Assembly (NCBI GenBank): GCA_946553025.1
Contig: CAMNRM010000001.1
Location: 62,001-126,000 of the forward strand
Direction of reading: 5' to 3'
From: an uncultured Clostridium sp.
Lineage (GTDB): Bacteria > Bacillota > Clostridia > Lachnospirales > Lachnospiraceae
Length of the DNA stretch: 64,000 bases
The notes beneath the pieces are model-generated. The model was not told the DNA's origin. It ran no database searches and saw only the letters and a program-made list of their open reading frames with translations. Below, piece by piece: positions 56,939 through 64,000 of the stretch (the first letter of the stretch is position 1; every line of letters starts with the position of its first letter). The translations under genes were made by a program, and so were the position numbers.

Positions 56939-57712
56939 CTACCTGCAAAACGATGTGCCGGATTCCTGCGCAGCATACCCCCTGGGCGTCACCATATAGT
57001 CCCCGATTTTCCGGGTCTGGGAGTTTCCGATATAAACCGTAGTAAACATATCCGCCTCCCGCCCGGCAAGTTCTTCAAGGGAAAGAATCTCCATGCTCTG
57101 CCCGGCACGGCCGATATTTCGCACGATCCCGCACACCGTTTCGGGCGGCTGGCTTTCCAGAATAACTGCACAGGCCATGCCAAGATATCCCTGCCGCCTT
57201 TTGCTGGACGGGTTATATAAGCAAATCACAAAATCCGCCTCTGCCGCCGCCCGAAGCCTTGCCTTAATCTTCTCCATGGGCGTCAGGCAGTCGCTTAAGC
57301 TAATCACGGCAAAATCATGGGTCAGCGGTGCACCTAACAAAGCCCCGCCCGCCAGAGCTGCCGTAACGCCCGGAAGAACCGTCACCTTAACCCCCGGATA
57401 CTGCGGCAAAAGTTCCAAGATCAGCCCGGCCATGCCGTACACCCCGCTGTCGCCGCTGCACACCATCGCCGTATCTTTTCCCCCAGCCGCCGAAGCCAGA
57501 GCCATCGCACACCTTTCCCTCTCCCTGCGCATCGGTGTAACCAGATATTCCTTTTCCCCCAGCCAGCCCTTAATCAAATCCACATACACCGTGTAACCGG
57601 CAATGACCGAACAGCGCTCTAAAGCCTTTTCTGCCTCCGCCGTCATCATCTCCCGCTTTCCCGGCCCGATTCCCACAACATATAAAACCGCCATCTTTTC
57701 CTGCTCCTCCAA
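56939..57712 (-). CDS. cobJ: Precorrin-3B/cobalt-precorrin-3 C17-methyltransferase
   Basis: LYVVGIGPGKREMMTAEAEKALERCSVIAGYTVYVDLI...CSGDSGVYGMAGLILEL...LPGVTAALAGGALLGAPLTHDFAVISLSDCLTPMEKIKARLRAAAEADFVICLYNPSSKRR. Confidence 0.95.
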   Translation of the reverse strand: MEEQEKMAVLYVVGIGPGKREMMTAEAEKALERCSVIAGYTVYVDLIKGWLGEKEYLVTPMRRERERCAMALASAAGGKDTAMVCSGDSGVYGMAGLILELLPQYPGVKVTVLPGVTAALAGGALLGAPLTHDFAVISLSDCLTPMEKIKARLRAAAEADFVICLYNPSSKRRQGYLGMACAVILESQPPETVCGIVRNIGRAGQSMEILSLEELAGREADMFTTVYIGNSQTRKIGDYMVTPRGYAAQESGTSFCR

Positions 57713-57828
57713 ATAAATTCCCGCGCTGCATCATTATGCTGTCTGTTCATTGATTTGTTATTGTTTTAACTTTCACTGCTTTCATCTGCATATCATTACA
57801 GATATTTTATTTTTATCTGCATAGGACT

Positions 57829-58602
57829 TTAATTTTCACTTCTCTCATCCACACCCGCCCGAAATCCGGTGGTAAATCCCGGATCATAGAGTTTTGAACG
57901 AAGGTAATCTTTCTGTGCCACTGCCCTGCCGACGATAATCAGTGCGGTTTTTTTCATCCCTTCCCTCTCCCCTGACTCTGCCAGCCTGCTCAGCACACAG
58001 CGCACAATCTTTTCCTCAGGCCAGGTTGCTTTATACACAATCGCCGCCGGGGTATCTGCAGGATATCCTCCATCCATCAGTTCCTTCTCCAGTTCCTTTA
58101 ACATCCCCGCACTTAAAAAAATCACCATCGTTGCCTGATGTGCGGCAAATGAACGTATACTTTCCTTCTCCGGCACACCGGTTCTCCCCTGCATCCGGGT
58201 AATCACCACGCTCTGAGAAACCTCCGGAAGCGTGTACTCCATCAAAAGCGCTGCCGCCGCCCCGCAAAAAGAACTCACCCCGGGGCATATCTGATAAGGG
58301 ATATTTCTGGCTTCCAATGCATCCATCTGCTCCCGGATCGCCCCGTAAATACAGGGATCTCCCGTGTGCAGGCGAACGGTGCTCATCCCCTTTTTCTCAG
58401 CCTGCACAATCTCTTCAATAACTTCCTCCAAGGTCATCTCTGCACTGTCCAGTATCCGGCATCCCTGCTTTGTTTCCTTTAACAATCCGGGATTCACCAG
58501 AGAACCTGCATAGATAACCAAATCTGCCTTCTGCAAAAGCTTCAGCCCTCTTACCGTGATTAAATCCTCTGCCCCGGGTCCTGCCCCTACGATAAATACC
58601 AT
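57829..58602 (-). CDS. cobM: Precorrin-4/cobalt-precorrin-4 C11-methyltransferase
   Basis: VFIVGAGPGAEDLITVRGLKLLQKADLVIYAGSLVNPGLL...RLHTGDPCIYGAIREQMDALEARNIPYQICPGVSSFCGAAAALLMEYTLPEVSQSVVITR. Confidence 0.95.
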   Translation of the reverse strand: MVFIVGAGPGAEDLITVRGLKLLQKADLVIYAGSLVNPGLLKETKQGCRILDSAEMTLEEVIEEIVQAEKKGMSTVRLHTGDPCIYGAIREQMDALEARNIPYQICPGVSSFCGAAAALLMEYTLPEVSQSVVITRMQGRTGVPEKESIRSFAAHQATMVIFLSAGMLKELEKELMDGGYPADTPAAIVYKATWPEEKIVRCVLSRLAESGEREGMKKTALIIVGRAVAQKDYLRSKLYDPGFTTGFRAGVDERSEN

Positions 58603-58626
58603 GTACCGCCCTTCCTTCCCGCATTT

Positions 58627-60063
58627 TTAATCTTTCTTATCGTTCTCCGAAACCATCCCAACCAGTTCCTCTGCTCCGTCGGTCATTCCCAGAATTCCCC
58701 GCTCGTCCGTGAATAAAATCACTTCCACCCGGACACGGCCTTCGGCTTTCTGCTTTACCTCCATTCCCTGCCTTACCTCTATTCCCTGCCTTAACTCCAT
58801 TCCATGCCTTATCTCCATTCCCTGCCCTACCTCTATTCCCTGACTTACCTCCATTCCCTGCCTTAACTCCGTTCTCTTCCTTAACACGGCAGAAATCCGC
58901 TGCATGGCAAGCACCATCGTTTCTTCTCTGAGTCCTTCCTTTTGTTCCAAAACCCCAAGAGCCTCATCCACCGTGACACAGTCTAAAATCTGCCTTGCCA
59001 TTTCCCGGGAAGCACCGCAGGCGGCACCGTAGGCAGCCAGACATTCCATACGGCCGTCGGCAGCCTTAGAATGGGTGTTCATCACCCCGGCAGCCAGCTT
59101 AATCAGCTTTCCTGCATGACCCACCAGAAGAATCTTCTCTATCCCGGCATCCACGGCCATATCCAGGGCCTTTCCGATATAATTGCTGCATTTTACCGCT
59201 TTTTCCACGGGCAGCAAAAGCTTTTCTTCCAGGAATCTCTCCCCATAATTTCCCGGAACCATCAAAAGACATTCTTCCTTTTCCAGAGCCTTCTGACCGA
59301 TTTCCAGACGGATCGTTTCCAGCAGCGCCGGTTCGCTCATCGGCTCCACAATCCCGCTGCTTCCCAGCACGGACAGTCCGCCCTCGATGCCAAGTCTTGG
59401 GTTAAAGGTTTTTCGCGCAATCTCCCGTCCTCCCGGGATTTCCAGTGTAATCCAGACCGAACCTTTAAATCCCGCCTTTCCGGCAACACGGGCAACTTCC
59501 GCAAAGATCATCCTTCGCGGCACGGGATTAATCGCCCACATCCCCACCGGACAGCTTAATCCGGCCCTGGTTACGCGGCCAATCCCTTCTCCTCCCCGCA
59601 GATAAAGGGTAAGTCCATCTCCCGTTTTCTCCACATAGCAGTTATGATCATGATGCGCAGAAGCCGCAAAAACATCCCCTGCGCAGGATGCCCCCAAAGA
59701 AAGCTTGCCGTCACACAGAGCATCCGGCAGAAGTTTATCAGCGCACAGAGCACCCGGCAGAGATTTACCGGCATCCAAAGAAACCGTAGAACAAATACGG
59801 ATTCCGTCCGTGATATCCGGATCATCCCCCGCATATTTTTTCACGGAACAGCTTGCCCGTCCTTCTTTCTTTTCCCGGCTCTCTATCTCCATCTCCAGGC
59901 AGATTCCCTTTGGCGTTAAAAGAGAAACCTTCTCTGCACATAAATCCTCAAAAAGAAGCTGCGCGGCTGCTTTCGATGCCGCTGCCGCACAGCTTCCTGT
60001 AGTAAATCCCCGCCGTAAACCGCCCTCTGTCCGGGGGATAAAGGGTTGTGCCCCCGGTATCAT
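58627..60063 (-). CDS. cbiD: Cobalt-precorrin-5B C1-methyltransferase
   Basis: LRRGFTTGSCAAAASKAAAQLLF...INPVPRRMIF...GSSGIVEPMSEPALLETI...LLVGHAGKLIKLAAGVMNTHSKAADGR. Confidence 0.95.
   Translation of the reverse strand: MIPGAQPFIPRTEGGLRRGFTTGSCAAAASKAAAQLLFEDLCAEKVSLLTPKGICLEMEIESREKKEGRASCSVKKYAGDDPDITDGIRICSTVSLDAGKSLPGALCADKLLPDALCDGKLSLGASCAGDVFAASAHHDHNCYVEKTGDGLTLYLRGGEGIGRVTRAGLSCPVGMWAINPVPRRMIFAEVARVAGKAGFKGSVWITLEIPGGREIARKTFNPRLGIEGGLSVLGSSGIVEPMSEPALLETIRLEIGQKALEKEECLLMVPGNYGERFLEEKLLLPVEKAVKCSNYIGKALDMAVDAGIEKILLVGHAGKLIKLAAGVMNTHSKAADGRMECLAAYGAACGASREMARQILDCVTVDEALGVLEQKEGLREETMVLAMQRISAVLRKRTELRQGMEVSQGIEVGQGMEIRHGMELRQGIEVRQGMEVKQKAEGRVRVEVILFTDERGILGMTDGAEELVGMVSENDKKD
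58755..58870 (-). repeat. 18-bp in-frame tandem repeat near the cbiD 3' end
   Basis: ELRQGM/EVSQGI/EVGQGM/EIRHGM/ELRQGI/EVRQGM; DNA unit like TACCTCCATTCCCTGCCT. Confidence 0.9.
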
Positions 60064-61193
60064 AAAATATAAACCCCCTGGGTATCAAAATCAAGGAAGG
60101 CTTTCTCTCCTGCCTTATAAATCTTTCGGTTTACCGGGTTATAATCCGTAATCTGTATCTCCATACCGCCTACATTCACCTGATAATACTGGTAAGCCCC
60201 CATAAAGGTGGACAGTTCCACATCGGCTTCCAGATAGCCGTACTCGGCCAGAGCTGCCGCCTCCGGACGGATCACCAGCGCCGCTTTATCCCCGGCCTTG
60301 GCTTTGGCGAAATTATTGACCTCAAGTTCCTTTCCGGCAACCCGGATCTGCGCTTTTTCTCCCTGTTCTCCACTCACCGATAAAACCTCGGCATCCAGGA
60401 AATTTGCCTCACCGATAAAATCTGCCACAAAGCGGGAGTTTGGATGATAGTAAATCTCCCTTGGCGTGCCAATCTGCTCCACCTTCCCCTTGCTCATAAT
60501 AATAATTTTATCGGAAATACTCATGGCCTCCGACTGATCGTGGGTGACATAAACTGCCGTAATCCCCACCTTCTGCTGGATTTTCCGAATCTCCGTGCGC
60601 ATGGAAACCCTGAGTTTGGCATCAAGATTGCTTAAAGGCTCGTCAAACAAAAGCACCCCCGGCTCCAGCACCAGAGCCCTGGCAAGAGCCACGCGCTGCT
60701 GCTGCCCGCCGGAAAGCTGGTTGGTCATTCGCGATTCCATACCCTCCATCTCCACCAGCGTTAAAATATTCATCACCCGCTCGCGGATCTCCTCTTTGGC
60801 AAGCTTGCGGATCTTTAAGCCATAAGCGACATTGTCAAACACGTTATAGTGCGGAAGCAGGGCATAACTCTGAAAAACCATCGCCGTATCCCGCTTATTG
60901 GGCGTAAGATGATTAATCGCCTCACCACCCAGGTAAATCTCCCCTTCATCCGGGCTTTCAAACCCGGCAATCATCCGAAGCGTTGTCGTCTTCCCGCACC
61001 CGGAAGGCCCAAGAAGCGTGACAAATGTCCCCGCTTCGATATCTAAAGTCGTATCCTCCACCGCATAAAACGCTTTGCCTGTTTTCGGATCTTTATAAAT
61101 CTTGGAAATATGTTCTAAGCGAACCCCTTTTTTCTGTTTTTCCATCGGCCAATCCCTCCCGAAATAAAATTTAGGAAATCTTCCTGCTGACAC
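60060..61193 (-). CDS. ABC transporter ATP-binding protein (Fbp/Pot type)
   Basis: TLLGPSGCGKTTTLRMIAGFESPDEGEIYLGGEAI..., LSGGQQQRVALARALVLEPGVLLFDEPLSNLDAKLR; C-terminal TOBE-like part. Start may be internal. Confidence 0.95.
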   Translation of the reverse strand: MSAGRFPKFYFGRDWPMEKQKKGVRLEHISKIYKDPKTGKAFYAVEDTTLDIEAGTFVTLLGPSGCGKTTTLRMIAGFESPDEGEIYLGGEAINHLTPNKRDTAMVFQSYALLPHYNVFDNVAYGLKIRKLAKEEIRERVMNILTLVEMEGMESRMTNQLSGGQQQRVALARALVLEPGVLLFDEPLSNLDAKLRVSMRTEIRKIQQKVGITAVYVTHDQSEAMSISDKIIIMSKGKVEQIGTPREIYYHPNSRFVADFIGEANFLDAEVLSVSGEQGEKAQIRVAGKELEVNNFAKAKAGDKAALVIRPEAAALAEYGYLEADVELSTFMGAYQYYQVNVGGMEIQITDYNPVNRKIYKAGEKAFLDFDTQGVYIL

Positions 61194-62871
61194 CGAAAAA
61201 CCGAATCAGCGTATTCATGATCAGCACCGCACCGTAAGTAATGGCAATCAGCACCGTAGCATAGGCACAGGCTACCCCGTAATTTCCCTTTTCCGCCTGT
61301 TCGTTAATCTGGCAGGTAATCAGGAGAAAATCCGGTGTTACCAGAAGGATGATTGCCGAAATTGCCGTAATGCTCCGCACAAATGCCGTGACCAGACCGC
61401 TGAAAAACGAATCCTTGATCAGGGGCAGCGTGACCGTCATAAATACCCTCGCCGAATTCGCCCCCATATCATAAGCGGATTCTTCGATGGACTTATCAAT
61501 CTGGCGCAGTGCAGAAATCCCGCTCCGGGTTCCGGTGGGAAGACTTCTTACAATAAATACAATAATCAAAATCAGTCCCGTTCCGTAAAGCCCGCTCAAC
61601 ACACCGGTTCTGAAAAGCCCGTTGGCGTAGCCGCGGATATAGCCGATACCCAGAACCGTTCCCGGAACAGCCATGGCAAGCATGGATACAAATTCGATAA
61701 AGCCCTTCCCCTTAAAACGCTTCTTCACCACCAGATAGGCAATCACCATAGATAAAAAAGCGGTAAGCGGCGAGGCAATCAGCGACAGCACAAAGGAATC
61801 CTTAAACGCTTTCAGCCCGCTGGTTCTGAGCATGTACTGGAACCATTTCAGGGACAGGCTGTAATCCCTTCCCCACAGGGTAAACAGCGCACCAAAAGGC
61901 ACCATCACATACATCAGCACAACAAATGCCGCAACCAGCGTACAGAAGATCGTCAGCGGCACGGTTACGCTCTTATCCTCAATCAGCATACGCATCCGGG
62001 AAGCTTTTCCGGTCAGCGTCGCTGCCGTCTTTCTCTCCAGATAGTATTTTTGAATTAAAAACAGCACCACGGTAAGCGACAAAAGCACCACCGACATCGC
62101 CGCCGCTCCCGTGGAATCATAGGCTCCGGTCACCTGCAGATAAATCGTCGTTGCCAGGGTATCGTAGGAGCCGCCAATCAGCATAGGGTTGGCAAAATCC
62201 GCCACCGACTCGATAAACGTCACCAGAAAAGCATTGCCCAGTCCCGGAAGAAGAAGGGGAAAGGTCACGCTGGTAAACACCTTCCACCGGCTTGCCCCCA
62301 TATCCCGGGTCGCCTCCTCTAAGGACGGGTCGATATTCTTCAACAGCCCCTTAAGCATCAGATAGCAGACCGGGAAAAACGTCAGAGTCTGGACAATGGC
62401 AATTCCCTTCAGCCCGTAAACATTAGAATCGTAAATCTTTAGCAGTGAGCGTGTAACAATTCCGCTGCGCCCAAAAAGCATAATCATAGACAGCGAAAGC
62501 ACAAACGGCGGCGAAACCACCGGAAGCATGGAAACCACGGCAAAAAGCTTTTCTAAAATCTTCGTCCGAAGCTTCACATAAACCTCCACATAGGCAAACA
62601 AAAGCCCTATTGCCGTCGAAGCAATCCCGGTAATAAATCCCAAAACCAGGGTATTCTTAAAGGCTGTCTGGAACCGCTCTAAACTCAGCACCCGCGCAAA
62701 CACGGCAAAAGTAACCCGCCCCTCCTCCAAAAAGCTGTCCACCAACAGCATCAGCAGAGGATATAAAATAAATAATGCCAAAAAGACGAGCAGCACAACA
62801 ATCATACTGATTAAAATCGGATCAGAAAAAAACTTCTCCCTCTCCAGCCTTGCACTCTGTTTTCCTGCCAC
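61171..62871 (-). CDS. ABC transporter permease, two fused membrane domains (FbpB type)
   Basis: Two BPD-transport segments (EATRDMGASRWKVFTSVTFPLLLPGLGNAF; ESAYDMGANSARVFMTVTLPLIKDSFFSG). GTG at 62871 after aggggga; the track has 62961. Confidence 0.93.
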   Translation of the reverse strand: MAGKQSARLEREKFFSDPILISMIVVLLVFLALFILYPLLMLLVDSFLEEGRVTFAVFARVLSLERFQTAFKNTLVLGFITGIASTAIGLLFAYVEVYVKLRTKILEKLFAVVSMLPVVSPPFVLSLSMIMLFGRSGIVTRSLLKIYDSNVYGLKGIAIVQTLTFFPVCYLMLKGLLKNIDPSLEEATRDMGASRWKVFTSVTFPLLLPGLGNAFLVTFIESVADFANPMLIGGSYDTLATTIYLQVTGAYDSTGAAAMSVVLLSLTVVLFLIQKYYLERKTAATLTGKASRMRMLIEDKSVTVPLTIFCTLVAAFVVLMYVMVPFGALFTLWGRDYSLSLKWFQYMLRTSGLKAFKDSFVLSLIASPLTAFLSMVIAYLVVKKRFKGKGFIEFVSMLAMAVPGTVLGIGYIRGYANGLFRTGVLSGLYGTGLILIIVFIVRSLPTGTRSGISALRQIDKSIEESAYDMGANSARVFMTVTLPLIKDSFFSGLVTAFVRSITAISAIILLVTPDFLLITCQINEQAEKGNYGVACAYATVLIAITYGAVLIMNTLIRFFGVSRKIS

Positions 62872-62933
62872 AAACCTTCCCCCTTTCTTTTTTGTATGTA
62901 GATTTTTCCATGCGCAGGCACACCCTAAAACAG

Positions 62934-62974
62934 CAGATGCTGCGTAGCGCAATCCGCGCATTACGCAGCATCTG
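62934..62974 (-). other. Strong intercistronic hairpin between binding-protein and permease genes
   Basis: CAGATGCTGCGTA-gcgcaatccgcgcat-TACGCAGCATCTG: 13-bp perfect arms. Confidence 0.85.
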
Positions 62975-63005
62975 TCCTTACTTTACTTTTTAACAATCTT
63001 AGGAT

Positions 63006-64000
63006 TTACTCGGTCAGGAAACGGCTGGAATCTGCACTGTCTGCATTGCTTCCTAAAGCTTCAAAGAACTCTTCCACATACTTGGAACTGTTCTCTTTAG
63101 CATCCTCAAAATCATAGTCGATTGTATTATTCATATCCAGACCAAAGCGGGTTGCCTCTTCCGGCTGGGTTGCGTTAGAGAGAACCAGGAACTGATAGGA
63201 ACCGGCTTCCTTGGCATGATCTACACATTCCGGGGAAAGCGCAAACTCAATCCAGAGTTTAGCAGCGTTCGGATGGGCGCAGCCTTCAAAAATCGCCGTA
63301 GCGCCAACCTCAAAAGAGGTGCCGTCTTCCGGAACAATCAGTTCGATATTATCGTAACCCTGCAGGATCTGGTAAATACCGTCATGCAGGAAACCAATAC
63401 CGATAACACACTCGCCGGGTCCTACCATCTTGGATGGGCCGGAACCGGACTTCGTGTACTGGTTGATATTCTGATCCAGCGCCTTAAAATACTCCATCGC
63501 CTCATCGTGGCCCTTCATCTGAATCATGGTATTAATCACCAGCTTTGCCGTACCTGCGGTATTCGGGTTGGAGAGCATAATCAGCCCCTTGTACTCTTCC
63601 TTGGTCAAATCATCCCAGGTCTTGGGCGCTTCCAGGCCAAGGCGTTCCAGTTCCTCGGTATTTACCATAAAACCCAGGATACCTTTATAAATGCCGTACC
63701 AGCAGTTGGTCGGGTCTTTATAATCTTCGCTGATTAAATTTGCTGCATTCACAGCATCATAAGCCATCAGAAGCCCGTCCGCTACCGCTTCATTATAAGG
63801 ATCGGTCGTACCGCCAAACCATACATCCGCCGACGGCTTCCCGGCTTCCTCGGAAATCTTCGTGTAAACTTCCGACGTGGACAATCTCTGGAACTTCGTC
63901 TTAATTCCGTAGAGAGATTCAAAATTCTTGCAGGCTGCAGATAAGTATTCCTCTTCACAGGAACCGTACACCGTCAGTTCCCCTTCGGCCTTTGCCGCCT
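63006..64000 (-). CDS. ABC transporter substrate-binding protein (Fe3+/Fbp-type), truncated at right edge
   Basis: KAAKAEGELTVYGSCEEEYLSAACKNFESLYGIKTKFQRLSTSEVYTKISEEAGKPSADVWFGGTTDPYNEAVADGLL. Open frame continues to 64000. Confidence 0.88.
   Translation of the reverse strand, partial: AAKAEGELTVYGSCEEEYLSAACKNFESLYGIKTKFQRLSTSEVYTKISEEAGKPSADVWFGGTTDPYNEAVADGLLMAYDAVNAANLISEDYKDPTNCWYGIYKGILGFMVNTEELERLGLEAPKTWDDLTKEEYKGLIMLSNPNTAGTAKLVINTMIQMKGHDEAMEYFKALDQNINQYTKSGSGPSKMVGPGECVIGIGFLHDGIYQILQGYDNIELIVPEDGTSFEVGATAIFEGCAHPNAAKLWIEFALSPECVDHAKEAGSYQFLVLSNATQPEEATRFGLDMNNTIDYDFEDAKENSSKYVEEFFEALGSNADSADSSRFLTE

Noticed and set aside
58755-58870. Possible CRISPR-like or promoter repeat
   Set aside because: In-frame 18-bp coding repeat in cbiD.
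1-64000. tRNA, rRNA, CRISPR or transposase genes
   Set aside because: None recognised by reading; a tRNAscan/Infernal/ISfinder run would be needed to exclude them fully.

Overview
This 64 kb window looks like a chromosomal segment from an anaerobic Firmicute, most likely Clostridia/Lachnospiraceae (inferred from gene content and style). From left to right it contains: (1) 0-9 kb accessory metabolism: partial glucarate dehydratase with a divergent LysR regulator, an AraC regulator, a sugar-binding lipoprotein, a GH27 alpha-galactosidase, a YjfB-like small protein, cobaltochelatase CbiK, a PIN-domain toxin/antitoxin pair and a secreted cell-wall-binding protein. (2) 9.4-35.1 kb: one long minus-strand flagellar/chemotaxis operon (flgB fliE fliF fliG fliH fliI fliJ fliK flgD orf flgE flbD motA motB fliM cheY flgC fliY fliO fliP fliQ fliR flhB flhA whiG/fliA flgF/G-like x2 cheC cheD cheV). 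It ends in a hairpin terminator. flgC is displaced, and fliL, flhF and flhG are missing from their usual positions. (3) 35.5-36.5 kb: a monocistronic FliD-C-like orphan with a sigma28-like promoter. (4) 36.5-49 kb: a molybdenum-cofactor / Mo-hydroxylase maturation island (mocA, yqeC, a ModE-like HTH fused to a degenerate nucleotidyltransferase, xdhC, modABC, MOSC-MogA, moaA, moaC, moeA-like). (5) 49-51.5 kb: a cbiJ-cbiE fusion and a gene remnant. (6) 51.6-55 kb: SEC-C methionine aminopeptidase and thrS behind a T-box. (7) 55.4-56.9 kb: guanine deaminase behind a purine riboswitch whose layout predicts a guanine-ON switch. (8) 57-64 kb: an Fbp/Pot-type ABC transporter translationally coupled to cbiD-cobM-cobJ. 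The best leads are the putative guanine-ON riboswitch, the ABC transporter/cobalamin coupling, the ModE-nucleotidyltransferase fusion, the FliD-like orphan, a 28-bp dispersed palindrome, duplicated CheY-binding-like motifs in FliY, and the many short tandem repeats inside genes. No tools were run. Family calls come from reading the translations.
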